64,000 bases of DNA, from NCBI GenBank assembly GCA_030704615.1, contig CM060731.1:33048001-33112000 (forward strand), read 5' to 3'. The notes under the pieces are model-generated. The model did no database searches. It saw only the letters and a program-made list of their open reading frames with translations, and was not told the DNA's origin. Both the position numbers and the translations under genes were made by a program. Source of the stretch: Takakia lepidozioides. Lineage: Eukaryota > Streptophyta > Takakiopsida > Takakiales > Takakiaceae. This document shows, piece after piece, positions 45,353 through 56,421 of the stretch; position 1 is the stretch's first letter, and every line of letters begins with the position of its first letter.

Positions 45353-47884
45353 CCAGCCACGTTCAGAAGCTCATCCCTCAGCTGGACAGTGACTTCTACC
45401 CACTTCTAGTCTCAAAGAGATGTAATCCACTGCACCGTGCCACTCACCTCCGACTCCACCGCTGCATCTGATCAGAATGCAGCTTGGAAACAGACCCCCC
45501 TACCGAGACTACCGGCAGTTTACTTATTTGCCGCCTGGCACCACAATTCTGTGGCTGCAGGCGATCAACCACACGACACACGACAGAGCTAGAATTCAGC
45601 TACGAAGAAGTCGCTATGCTTCGATTTGGCAACGCGCGTCCTCTATTTCCTGAGCAGCTAACAACTGCGAGACAGCTCTGCTGCAGACAATCTGAATGGC
45701 CCTTGTCAACAACAGTATCGAAACTGTTACACACACTTGTACTGCGAAATGTTAGTGCTTCCAACTACGTTTGGCTGCAAAGTCCTACTTCACGAGAGTA
45801 TGAGTAGAGCTGCAGAGCTGCATCGCCGCAGGGTGCTTTATAACTTAGCACTAGAGCCCAATTGGAAATTCATATTCAAGTGGCAGCAACTGATTTGTCA
45901 GCTTTGTCGGTGTGGGTTTTGGAGGCTTTACTATGGAGACCATGAAACAAGATCATTTTAGTCACTAGTTTTAGCTGCCAGGCCCCCCCTCTTCCAAATC
46001 GGAACGGGTGTTCCATATAAACCAAAGAACCACCCAATTCACTGCCAACACTCATTTTGTCCTGCTCACGCCAAACCAGCCCAGAGTCTGAGCTCCAGCT
46101 TCATTTTTACATTTTCCAGCTCCCAGTTCCAGTTTCAATTTTTCCACCTTGGGCGGTCTCCGCATGTCCCGTTTTATTGGTTTCAGTTGTGCACTTTTTC
46201 CAACAGACCAAAAATATCCAAATCAAATTGAATTATTTTTTAAGTGCAGTGTTTCTTCAATAGAAGCAGTGTGCAGAAACTGACAAAAAATATCCAAATC
46301 AAATTGAATTATTTTTATAAGTAGCAGTGTTCTTCAATAGAAGCAGTGTTGAGAAACTGACTATGTACCGTTGCAGAATGTAGGTAGCTTTGAAGGAGCT
46401 TCTAGTTTAGGAGCAGCTAGAAAGCTGTTGAGAGGTGAGAAGCTTCCACGGGCGCTTCCTCTCGAGGAGTTGAAGCTTCCCTCGGCGCTTCCTCTCAAAG
46501 GAGGAGATGAGGGCTTCAGTAGGCGCTTCGCCCCAAGGGGGTATTCAAGGACTTGAATCTTTGTACCATCTACTTTCCGACAAGGAAATATCAGCCTTCC
46601 CTTCTTATTATGTATGGAGCGAACCCTCGGTCTCCATGGATGATTGGACAACAGCGGTGCCCCATTTATTTTTTCAGGTCCAAAGTCCAAAGTAATAATA
46701 AATAAATAAGGGCCCCAAATCCTGGCAGGGCTACTCCTGAAGGTTGAAAAAACGGAGAGGATTAGAGGAGTCACTGGGGAGGTAGGACACGTGTGTTGGA
46801 CTGGGTGCAATGTGAGGCCACATGTAGAGGCTTGCATACAAGTAGGAGGGTGGGAGTCCAGCAGGATAAGGCTGTCGGATGAGGCCGTGGTCCGTTGGTG
46901 GGACCCACCACCTTGAGACAATACATATACAGGGTGAGTAAGGGCTACATACATTAAGGTTTCTTCTGTCCACCTCACCAAATGGTGGGCTCTGGGGCCC
47001 CGCTTAGAAGATGAAAATCTGGAACTCAAACCGTCTTCAAACAATGAGGAGCAGATAGTACGTGGGAGCAGGGCTCGCAATGGGGTGGGATACCAGGTTA
47101 TCGTTTGGTAGCAAATTGCACTGGTCTTCAATTAGTTTGCACTGACATGTTCAGCAAAGAGTCTTTGTGGTAGTTGTATTGTAATCAAAGAAATCACCTG
47201 AGGGTGCATCCAGATCCTTCGGTAGACTTTTGAACCTATTTACCAGTCCGTCCGTGGTTACATGAAAGTTCATTTTCCAATTTACAAAGCAGTAGGCTCT
47301 GTAAAAGCATGGGACATTTGAACAAACGTTTTTAATCTTTTTGGGATTTTAAGAAAACCTGTCAAGGATACAAAGAGAACATTTATGCAGTGAATCAGCA
47401 ACCTTCATGGGAAGGAAGTTGCCTCTCATAAGAACACTTCAAGACTAAGCCTGCCATGTTTGCATAGGCCTCCTGGGTATAGTGGTGTGGGTTTAGAATG
47501 AGCTAAAAGATCGATTCCTGCATTTGCAAGTATTGGTTTTACCTGCGAAAGATGGTAACTTCAAATGCCAGTAGTTTCCAGTAGATTCTTGGGTGGCACA
47601 TTTGATACTCAAGGAAGGAACAACAAATGCAACCTGTTTACAGAATATTACTCGGTAGAAACAGCCTGGTATAAACACACAACCAGGATCTAAGATTCGT
47701 GAATTACATAAATAATTGAACTCTGAACTCCTCCCAATAAGACATACACCATGGAATTTGGACAGTATATTCTGGTGCCATGTGCCACTGGTGCGAATAT
47801 TCAGAGAGAAAAAGCAATGTGAGGACTTGAAAGTGACCACTTGGGTAGAGGTTTAGGACAACAAACTCCGCAGGAAAGGAGTGG
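45353..47884. other. Intergenic with short repeats, no recognised gene
   Basis: Promoter side of the TolB-like gene, then a near-exact tandem duplication at 46206-46361 (unit about 80 bp, ATCCAAATCAAATTGAATTA), a short repeat GGCGCTTCCTCTC at 46450-46500 and a minus-strand open frame 47131-46361 of 256 codons. That frame covers the GC-rich repeat and shows no family motif; I take it as non-coding or transposon debris. Confidence 0.45.
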
Positions 47885-48470
47885 GGGCAGGTACCTGTAC
47901 CTTTTGCACCAGGTTGATTCCATCAGGACCATGAAGGTCAACTACCTCCTGACCTGTGATGAGCTCTATCAGCAACTGCACACGTGGCCGGCAGCGCTTA
48001 ACTGTTGCCAAATTAAATACCCTGGATCCAAATATCTACTTGCCATACCTCCAATACAATCAGGAATTCATGGGCCTGGATGGAACTCAGTATGAATACT
48101 GGACCCACTTATGCAATCAAACTTAGTCATACCTTCAGGACAAATGGACAGGAAAAAATAGTTCTACAGAGATCAGCACGGGTTGGGGGGGACAGAGAGT
48201 ACCCAGCAGTAGCAGGCCGAGTGGGAATCTGAGTATCCAAGTCATCTCCCACTTTAGAGATCCCAAAGTCAGAGAGCTTAGCCACCACCAGGTCATCCAG
48301 CAAAATGTCCTGGGTTTCACATCCCGGTGGGTAACCTGTGCATCCTCCCGTCCTGGTTCACTGCCAGTTAGACTACGCTTTAGATAGATGAGACCTGCAG
48401 GAAAATAATCCCTCAAGTGGCAAGCAAACAACAAAAAGTCCCTGGGGGAACCCAAGAGACTAGAGTAAAA
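47885..48470 (-). pseudogene. Fragment of a receptor-like kinase (C-lobe only)
   Basis: Minus strand: GLIYLKRSLTG, VTHRDVKPR, then after a one-base loss ILLDDLVVAKLSDFGISK and TQIPTRPA (about 48450-48210). After a probable intron come MASRYLDPGYLIWQQLSA (about 48055-48000) and, in another frame, LIELITGQEVVDLHGPDG (about 47975-47920), ending at a GT donor. These are subdomains VIb to about X of a plant RLK kinase. The N-lobe, transmembrane segment and ectodomain are absent and there are at least two frame breaks, so it is a dead fragment. Subfamily not determined; malectin/LRR-type RLKs share this wording. Confidence 0.75.
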
Positions 48471-49002
48471 AAAAGGGAAAGTACTCAAAGCTATGATATT
48501 ACATTTGACTCAACTCCCACTGCTTGGTGATCAAGAAGAAGGGAGCATCGTACTTATAGAACATACATTACATAATTCATTTTGGTGCTATTTCTGCTCA
48601 GCAATACATGCTTCTTCGCAATCATTCCAGAACAACTGCTCCAGATATGTGGTGGAAGTCATCATGGTCATCATGGTATCATCGTACATTCTTATAACAA
48701 ATAGTTGACAGTTGTTGTCAGTCACTTACATCGCTGGTTTGTTGGAGGTTGTTTCAGGTACTGTGATGTAGTTGCAGTATGCACTTCTGCGCAAGAAGGT
48801 TAGCCCAGTATTTCAAAGCTACCGTTTACAGTGACTGGTCCAATCCAAGAGTCCGAGAATGGAATCTCTCTGGTAGAGCCTTTGGTTGCAGCGCTTGGAT
48901 TACCTGCATGAGACACTCCGACTGCATGCTTTAGTAGTTCTCTGGTTTCTGCAGTTGTATGTTTTGTTTCTATTGTTCTTTGTTTAGCTGCATTACTGGC
49001 TA
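48471..49002. other. Interval between kinase fragment and PPR gene 2
   Basis: No gene recognised. It forms the 3' flank of PPR gene 2, which is transcribed leftward. Confidence 0.5.
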
Positions 49003-51972
49003 TCACCAATAATCCCCACAAGAACATGCCCCATTCTTGAAGTGATGAAAGCGATTGGCATCCCTTGCAACAATTTCTCGCCTGACGATCTTTGAGATGA
49101 ACTTGGTGGCAGTGTGGCAATCACCACATATCCTAAGGTTCTTGCTGATACGAATAACTGTCCCTGGGGCAGTGCTGATGAGGCCAAAAGCAATGGCCAG
49201 CTTTTCACTGTGGTGGCAGAGAGCCTGTTCCTTTGTCTGCTGATCCACATTGTGCAAGACAAAATGTGTATCCGGCACATATCCCAACTCCTTCATCTGC
49301 CTAGACAATCTCTCCAACTCAGCATAAATTTCATCTGTTTGTGGGTGTAGTCTGTCTTCTGTAACAAATGTATGCACCCTGTTCTGGATCTCAATACGCG
49401 TGTGTCCTGGTTCCTTTTTCACACCCCTCACCTCCACCACTTTTCTGACCTTTGATACATCATCCCACCTGCCAGCAGCAGCATAGATGTTTGAAAGCTG
49501 CACATATGCCGCAGCATTTTGTGGATCTAACTCAAGAAGATGTCCTGCAGCATATTCGGCTATATCTACATTGCCATGGATTCTGCAGGCCGCAAGCAAT
49601 GCCCCCCACACTGGAACATCTGGTTCAAATGGCATTTTCTTTGTAAAGTCCTCTGCATCATCCAAGTACCCTGCCCGACCAAGAAGGTCGACAACGCAGG
49701 CATAGTGCTCTGGTGTTGGTGTGATGTCATGATCTCCACTCATGGAACAGAAGTACTGACAGCCTTCATCTACTAGGCCCACATAACTACATGCAGAAAG
49801 AACACCAATAAATGTGACATTGTCTGGCTTCACCCCTTCCCATTGCATCTGTTCAAACAGTTGGAGGGCCTGCTTGCCATGACCATGCTGGGCATACCCT
49901 AGAATCATTGTGTTCCATGACACGACATCTCTCTTGTTGATTCTGTCAAACACTTGTCTGGCATCCCCCACACTCCCACATTTGGCATACATGTCAACAA
50001 GTGCGTTTCCTACCCGGATATCTGACTGCAATTGACATCCCATGATGTGGGCATGAATCCACTTGCCCTCTTCCAGGGCTGCTTGGCTGGCACATGCTTT
50101 GAGGATGCTAATAAAAGTGACAGCATTTGGCTTCATGCCTTCTTGTAGCATCTGCTGGAAAAGGTTAAATGCCTCGGTACCATGTCCTTGCTGAGCTAAA
50201 CCTGCCATCAGGGCATTCCACGAGATTACATCTCTTTCCGGCATTTTATCAAACACTTGGCCAGCATCCACGAAACTCCCACACTTGCAGTACATGCTCA
50301 CAAGGGCATTTCCCACCCGTACATCTGAGTTAAATCCAGCTCTGACTATGCCTGCATGGAGCACCTTGCCCTGTTCTAGAGTCACTGGGCTGGCGCGGGC
50401 ATTGAGGATGCTTGTGAAAGTTATCTTGTTTGGTTTCATGGCTTCTCGTTGCATTTGCTGAAAGAGTTCAAATGCCTCTTCGCCATGTCCTTGCTGGGCG
50501 GATCCTGCAATCATCGCATTCCATGATACCACATCTCGCTTAAGCATTTTGTAAAATACTTGGCGTGCATCCACCACACTCCCGCATTTGCAATACATGC
50601 TGATCAGGGCAGTCCCAACTCGAACATCGGACTCAAATCCGGCTTGGATAATGTCCGAATGGAGCCGTTTGCCCTGTTCCAGAGCTGCTGGGCTGGTACA
50701 GGAGTTCAGTATGCTTATGAAGGTGATCTTGTTTGGCTTCACACCTTCTCGTTGCATATGCTGGAAAACTTCAAAGGCCTCCGTAGTATGCCCTTCCCAA
50801 CCCAGTCCTGCGATCATCACAGTCCACGAGATCACATCTCGCTTGCGCATTTTGTCAAAGACTGTCCGCGCATCCACTACACTACCACACTTGCAGTACA
50901 TGCTAACAAGGGCATTCTCCACCCGGGCATCTGAGTCAAATCCAGCCTTGATTATGGCCGCATGAAGCCGCTTGCCCTTTTCAAGTACTACTGGGCTGAC
51001 ACATGCGTTGAGAATGATCGTGAAAGTCACGTTGTTAGGTTGTAAGCCTTCTCGTTGCATTTGCTGCAACAATTCAAACGCCTCTTCGCCAAGCCCTTGC
51101 TGAACAAGTCCTGCTATCATTGAATTCCATAAGACTACATCCTGCTTAGGCATTTCAGTAAACAATCGGCGAGCCTCTGCCACGCTCCCGCACCTTCCAT
51201 ACATGCTAACGAGTGCAGTACCCAGTCGAACATCTGACCCAAATCCAGCTTCACTGACGCTGGCGTGGATCTGTCTGCCCTGTTCCAGAGCAGCTGGACT
51301 GACACATGCATTGAGGATACTTAAGAAGGTGATCTTATCTGGCTTTACGCCTTGAAGTTGCATTTCCTGAAAGAGTTCAATTGCCTCTTCACCATGCCGT
51401 TGCTGCGCCAACCCTGCAATCATCGCATTCCACGATATCACATTGCGTTGGGGCACTTCATCAAACACTCGGCGCGCATCAACAACACTCCCGCATTTGC
51501 AATACATGGTAATAAGGGTGTTCCCGAGTAAAGTGTCTGACCCAAATCCACTTTTGATGATGTGGGCATGGACCTCCCTGCAGAATGCCAAGTCTTTTGT
51601 CCGAGCACAATCCTGCAAGAGACTAACACACGCATCAGAATATACCGCAAAGCCTTGCTGCTCCGCCACATCCAGAATGTGCACTTGCTCGTTCAATCGT
51701 CCCTCTTTGCACACTATGCTCTCATGCCTGATTTCCTTTCCCCCTCCGCTTACTCTTCGTCCGTTAGAGGCAGTGGTCACAGTTGCCGTGCAGACATCCA
51801 TATCTTTGCCCAGACGCTGATGCCCAACAAACAAACCAGTCTGATTCCACAACTGAAACCCCCAGCCCTTGCATGGTAATAAAATGTCCCCAGAGCACAA
51901 GGCAACTGAGGGTTCAGTATGGAGAAACGCAATGTGGATCATTTTGCTCACATTGCAGGCAGAGAGATGCAA
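49003..51972 (-). CDS. DYW-class pentatricopeptide repeat protein (PPR gene 2)
   Basis: Predicted organellar RNA editing factor, intronless, 989 codons if the ATG at 51972 is used. The tract holds about seven PLS modules of about 101 residues with the recurring wording [13 protein letters not shown], [20 protein letters not shown], [16 protein letters not shown] and LEQGKxLHAxIIxAGF. E/E+ motifs: [44 protein letters not shown]. The DYW domain has His921-Ser-Glu923, Cys949-Gly-Asp-Cys952 and a canonical CSCGDYW end. The first 110 residues are outside the repeats; a start at the ATG of MDVCTATV (residue 58) is an alternative. It shares architecture and C-terminal wording with PPR gene 1 but has more modules, and it faces the opposite direction. 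Confidence 0.93.
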   Translation of the reverse strand: MHLSACNVSKMIHIAFLHTEPSVALCSGDILLPCKGWGFQLWNQTGLFVGHQRLGKDMDVCTATVTTASNGRRVSGGGKEIRHESIVCKEGRLNEQVHILDVAEQQGFAVYSDACVSLLQDCARTKDLAFCREVHAHIIKSGFGSDTLLGNTLITMYCKCGSVVDARRVFDEVPQRNVISWNAMIAGLAQQRHGEEAIELFQEMQLQGVKPDKITFLSILNACVSPAALEQGRQIHASVSEAGFGSDVRLGTALVSMYGRCGSVAEARRLFTEMPKQDVVLWNSMIAGLVQQGLGEEAFELLQQMQREGLQPNNVTFTIILNACVSPVVLEKGKRLHAAIIKAGFDSDARVENALVSMYCKCGSVVDARTVFDKMRKRDVISWTVMIAGLGWEGHTTEAFEVFQHMQREGVKPNKITFISILNSCTSPAALEQGKRLHSDIIQAGFESDVRVGTALISMYCKCGSVVDARQVFYKMLKRDVVSWNAMIAGSAQQGHGEEAFELFQQMQREAMKPNKITFTSILNARASPVTLEQGKVLHAGIVRAGFNSDVRVGNALVSMYCKCGSFVDAGQVFDKMPERDVISWNALMAGLAQQGHGTEAFNLFQQMLQEGMKPNAVTFISILKACASQAALEEGKWIHAHIMGCQLQSDIRVGNALVDMYAKCGSVGDARQVFDRINKRDVVSWNTMILGYAQHGHGKQALQLFEQMQWEGVKPDNVTFIGVLSACSYVGLVDEGCQYFCSMSGDHDITPTPEHYACVVDLLGRAGYLDDAEDFTKKMPFEPDVPVWGALLAACRIHGNVDIAEYAAGHLLELDPQNAAAYVQLSNIYAAAGRWDDVSKVRKVVEVRGVKKEPGHTRIEIQNRVHTFVTEDRLHPQTDEIYAELERLSRQMKELGYVPDTHFVLHNVDQQTKEQALCHHSEKLAIAFGLISTAPGTVIRISKNLRICGDCHTATKFISKIVRREIVARDANRFHHFKNGACSCGDYW

Positions 51973-54574
51973 GCAGCGGCCACCAGCTCGATTACTGAGA
52001 GAGAATCACTCCGAACCTGCCTCCAGGAAGTTCTGACAATTTGTTGACAAGATTGAGCGGACCGAAGCAAGTTGTAACTTGACGACCTCGGGTTTCGGTT
52101 TTGGGTCCATGAGTCCCGTCCTAACACCGGTCTGGTTTCAGAATTGGAAAGTGAGATCATATTGTACTCTGTTTCCGGATTTCTTCCAGATCGTACTCAA
52201 TCAGATGAGTTGGAGAACCAAGAAATGCACTTTTACAAAGAGAAACTCATCTCCCTGCTGTGACCGAGGATTGAGGAGAGAGTCTTGAGCTGAAATTGAC
52301 AGGAAAACAGATCGCAATTTCAGTGGAGGGGAGGGTGACAATCTCATGACAGGCATTACAACCATCAGTCAAGTCCTGCTACCTTGGAGATACTCTATGG
52401 CTGCAAAGCCCATCAGACTCGAACACTTACATATCTATGTGCTTTCACCATACCCAAGACCCACCACTGCATGGTTGGGCATTATGGCAAAAAATGTGGG
52501 GATATGTAGTCTAACGGTATACATTGAGAGATGGTCACAATGTTGGTATTATCTTCCAGAGTCAAATCTTGGGATGCTGACGCAGCGATAACTTCGTGCG
52601 TTGCCACTCTACATCTTCAGTGAGGACTCCGTGCTCATACAGGGTCCACAGATGAAGGGCCGGCTGAGCCCACCACCAGCGGAACCTCGTGCAATGCCCA
52701 GCCTCTTTGGATTGCCCGACAGAAAGCAAGATCAAAGTGGCTTCCACGGGTTGCTTCTTCTGCGAGAAACTCTCGGTGCGTAAGTGCAACCTCCACTTTT
52801 CTTTCGGGATTAACAAGGCATGCTGTGGCGGTAGGCTGTGGTAAGCTCACAGAAGGCTAACATCTATTTTCACAAGCAGCTTCTTGCACTTGAAGTAGAA
52901 ATACAGGCTACAGGCTCCATATGTCCTTCCGCTGCTTGCTCATACTCCCCTTGAACTAATGTCATTGCATACTACGAAATGGTGTAACGCACACACTCAG
53001 CCTGCAGAGGCATCATGTGTGGTTCTTGCAACAACACACAAAGCAAAAGAAATTGGCACCCCGCATTATGCCCTGTCGAACAAGTTTCAGTGCGAAGTAT
53101 TTGGCAACTCAGAACAAGCATGCCACAAGTTACAGTAGCAAAACTCAGTACACAAGTGATAGTAACAAGAAATCTTTGCTCGTCTCATAGGCAAAATTGT
53201 TTGAGAACTAGACAGGGACATACTCATCCCATTCCTCAGTCTGCCAGTGAGATCAATACTTTTCAGTCGGACCACCATTGTCAACCGATGGTAGGATCCA
53301 TCAAGTGCATTCCTGAATGATTCCATATCACTCGAAACGAGACCTACAGCGCAGATGCGACTGGCTGCTAGCTCACACGAAGCTTTAACTACTGTGTTCA
53401 AGCTATCACAGATTAAAGAAAACTAGCGGGTACCTTGACAGAACCATGACAGCCTAAAAAAGCTTAAAAAAACCTCCACAGGGTTAAGTCGAAAGGGGAC
53501 CTCCGTACATAACTACTGTGTTCAAGCTATCACAGATAAAAGAAAACTAACGGGTACCTTGACAGAACCATGACAGCCTAAAAAAGCTTCAAAACACCTC
53601 CACAGAGTCAAGTCGAAAGGGGACCTCCGTACACAACTACTGTGCTCAAGCTATCATAGATAAAAGAAAACCATCAGGTACCTTGACAGAACCATGACAG
53701 CCTAAAAAAGCTTCAGAAAACCTCCCCAGAATTAAGTCGAAAGGGGACCTCCGTATATAACATGAAATGTTAAGAGTTCAGTGACGTAGAGACAAATATA
53801 ATGTTGCGAAGTGGAAACCAGAGAGCATCTTCCAAGCTGCAACAACTAGTCCTTCGGAAACCTTGAGACCAAAGATACAAGAGCAGATGGACGGACAACT
53901 CAACACCACAGACTGAAGTCTGTAGGCAAGACTATAAGACCTCCCAAAGGCACTCATCGGTGTGCCTAGCAACACTGTATAGCACTCAAACTACCACAAG
54001 CAGATGGATGTACAACTAGGAGTCACAGGAGTGGAAGTTTGTAGGCAAGACTGTACTCGGAGAGAACTTCCAGAAGCACACGTCGGAGTGTGCCAAAACC
54101 ACACAAAACAGATCATTTACGAGCTCAGAGCAATTAATAAGTATCACAGGACAGGCAGTGAGCCTGCTTCAGAATCTCTTGGGAATAGATCTTCCTGCTG
54201 CAAAACAGTACCGAGCATATATCAATCAAAACTTTCGAACATGACATAGAACAAGAACAAGGGCCATGCAACAAGGCCTACGCCTCTTAAGGCCGATCCA
54301 ACGCCTGAGGCCCCCTCCACACGCAGTGTGGTCAAAGATGAAGTGGCTTTCCGGTGGAAACTGTGGCAAGTATGGCCGCAACCCGCACGTCTCATCCTCC
54401 AGAGCAACCATAGCCGACAGCTCTGACATTACTTCAGAGACACCAGGACAAAGCCGGCAACCAGTGTTGAGAATCCCCGGAGCTGCTGCCAGATTTGTAC
54501 AGCTCGCTCAGAGATACACAGGGCTTAGATATCGCGTCAAAAGCTGGACCACCAGTAAAGCTTCGCCTTCACTT
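51973..54574. other. Intergenic with tandem repeats
   Basis: Promoter side of PPR gene 2 (left) and 3' flank of the RNA-binding protein gene (right). It holds the 124-bp tandem repeat at 53387-53758 and a looser two-copy repeat at 53880-54095 (GTAGGCAAGACT, TCGGxGTGTGCC). Open frames at 52562-52850 and 53087-53401 (-) match nothing known to me. Confidence 0.5.
53387..53758. repeat. Three tandem copies of a 124-bp unit
   Basis: AACTACTGTG begins each unit at 53387, 53511 and 53635. Units share CAAGCTATCA, GGTACCTTGACAGAACCATG, AGCCTAAAAAAGCTT and AAGTCGAAAGGGGACCTCCG with few changes, implying a recent duplication. Confidence 0.95.
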
Positions 54575-55087
54575 TCAGAAGTCGCTGTTTCGGTCATTCT
54601 TCCAGTTCCCTGAACCGGATCCGCCACGGCCACCACCGCCATACCCGCCACCACCCCCATAGCCACGGCCACCACCACCGTAACCGCCACCACCGCTCCC
54701 ACGGTCATTGTCACCATGCGAACCACCTCCATAGCCTCCGCGGCTTCCACCACCGCCATATCCACCCCCTCCTCCGCTGCGGTAGCCACCACCACCTCCT
54801 CGACCACCTCCGCCGCCTCCGCCACCACCACGCGACTGCGCTTGATTGACAGTAATATTTCTCCCATCAAGCTCCTTCCCGTGCATGGACTCAATGGCAT
54901 TCTTCATCGCCGCTTCATCAGCGAAGGTCACAAAGCCGAACCCCCGAGAGCGACCAGTTTCCTGATCGTTGATCACCTTGGACTGCAGCACTTGTCCGAA
55001 GGGCCGGAACGCATGTTCCAGTCCCCCCTCATCCGTGGCCCATGCCAGCCCTCCCACGAAGCATCTGAACTCACCAGAGTCCCCCAT
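54575..55087 (-). CDS. Glycine-rich RNA-binding protein (RRM, GRP7/GRP8 type)
   Basis: Small RNA-binding protein: one RRM then a glycine-rich tail. Plant relatives act in cold and clock responses, splicing and RNA chaperoning in nucleus and cytosol. ATG at 55087 is chosen because family text begins there (GEFRCFVGGLAWATDEGGLE). An upstream in-frame ATG at 55177 would add 30 unrelated residues and is unlikely. RNP2 CFVGGL and RNP1 RGFGFVTF are intact; the RRM ends at NITVNQAQSR, about residue 85. The tail (about 85 residues) consists of GGGGYGGGG and RGGYGGG runs and ends GNWKNDRNSDF. 170 codons plus stop. No intron interrupts the frame, whereas the Arabidopsis genes have one in the RRM. Shares a 339-bp interval with ribosomal protein uS5, divergently. 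Confidence 0.94.
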   Translation of the reverse strand: MGDSGEFRCFVGGLAWATDEGGLEHAFRPFGQVLQSKVINDQETGRSRGFGFVTFADEAAMKNAIESMHGKELDGRNITVNQAQSRGGGGGGGGGRGGGGGYRSGGGGGYGGGGSRGGYGGGSHGDNDRGSGGGGYGGGGRGYGGGGGYGGGGRGGSGSGNWKNDRNSDF

Positions 55088-55426
55088 CGCTCTTGCTCTC
55101 TCTAACCCTACAGCGCAAGGACGGCCAGAGCAGAAGCGAAAGAAGCAGAGCGAGAGCGGGAGAGCCTGAAAACTCAAGAGAGAAGAAAGGCTGCGAACGA
55201 CGACGCTTCCAAGGCCCTCCGTGTCCCAAAATATCCCTGCTCACTCCACGTGGCCACATCTCATCCGTTCGTCCACATCTCATCCATCCAAGTTAACACT
55301 TAGGCTTAGGGTTTCCTGAGAGCGCCGTCGGCCGTAGCTCTGTCTGTCTGTCTGTCTGCCTCTCTCTCTCTCTCTCTGTGCGTGAAGGATCCTTGTCCCA
55401 GCAATCGAGCTTTATACAATCCAGCT
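55088..55426. promoter_or_regulatory. Shared divergent promoter of GRP and RPS2 genes
   Basis: Start codons lie 339 bp apart on opposite strands. A telo-box (AAACCCTAA on the minus strand, 55306-55314) lies about 110 bp from the RPS2 ATG, as in many plant translation-machinery genes. A related AACCCTA is at 55104-55110 next to the GRP start. A (TGTC)n/(TC)n tract occupies 55340-55378, in the likely 5' leader of RPS2. No TATA box is obvious. Confidence 0.65.
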
Positions 55427-56421
55427 ATGGCGGAAAGAGGAGGAGAAAGAGGTGGAGGTGAGAGGGGCGGGTTCGGGCGGGGATTTGGTCGGGGCGACCG
55501 TGGAGGGCGTGGAGACAGAGGGCGGGGCGATCGCAGGGGTGGGCGTCGGGGGCCCAAGCGGGAGGAGGAGGAGAAATGGGTGCCTGTGACCAAGCTGGGA
55601 CGGCTGGTGAAGGATGGGAAAATTAAGTCTCTAGAGCAGATTTATCTGTTTTCGCTTCCCATCAAAGAACATCAGATCGTGGAGTTTTTTCTGGGGGCTG
55701 CCTTGAAGGATGAGGTGATGAAAATCATGCCCGTGCAGAAGCAGACTCGGGCTGGACAGCGGACTAGGTTCAAGGCGTTTGTGGTTGTGGGGGATAGTAA
55801 TGGGCATGTTGGTCTTGGAGTTAAGTGCAGCAAGGAGGTGGCCACGGCCATCCGAGGGGCAATTATCTTGGCGAAGCTGTCTGTAATCCCTGTGCGGAGA
55901 GGCTACTGGGGTAACAAGATTGGGAAACCGCATACGGTGCCCTGCAAGGTGACTGGGAAGTGTGGCTCCGTGACTGTGAGGCTGGTTCCTGCCCCTCGAG
56001 GGTCAGGGATCGTGGCTGCCCGCGTGCCCAAGAAGGTGCTGCAGTTTGCAGGCATCGACGATGTATTCACGTCTTCTCGGGGATCCACCAAGACGCTTGG
56101 CAACTTTGTGAAGGTAGTTTTTCTTTCTGACCTACTGTCTGTGGCATGTTTTGGTTTCCGAAGCTTCAATTTGCAAGGAAGATTAGGTTCTGGTGTAAAT
56201 AGTTTGATGCTGAATTGTATATTCGCCCCTTTTGACTGTTGTCGGCATTTATCATGCAGGCCACGTTCGAGTGCTTGTTGGAAACCTATGGATTTTTGAC
56301 CCCTGACTTGTGGCGAGAGACACGCTTCACCAAGTCTCCATTCCAAGAGTTCACTGACTTCCTGGCGAAACCTCACAAGATTAGCGTGCTGGAGGATGTG
56401 GAGAAGACCCCTGTCTACTGA
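55427..56421 (+). CDS. RPS2: Cytosolic 40S ribosomal protein uS5 (S2)
   Basis: Structural protein of the small ribosomal subunit near the mRNA entry channel. Two exons: 55427-56113 and 56260-56421, 282 codons plus TGA, the usual eukaryotic length. ATG at 55427 precedes [14 protein letters not shown] and an RGG/GRG-rich N-terminus typical of eukaryotic uS5. The ORF upstream is open to 55382, but those residues are not conserved. Landmarks: [105 protein letters not shown], then exon 2 [18 protein letters not shown] and [10 protein letters not shown]-stop. Intact. Divergent from the glycine-rich RNA-binding protein gene. Confidence 0.97.

Noticed and set aside
46361-47131. 256-codon open frame on the minus strand
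   Set aside because: No motif, skewed composition (S, P, L, R rich), overlaps short GC-rich direct repeats; probably a chance open frame.
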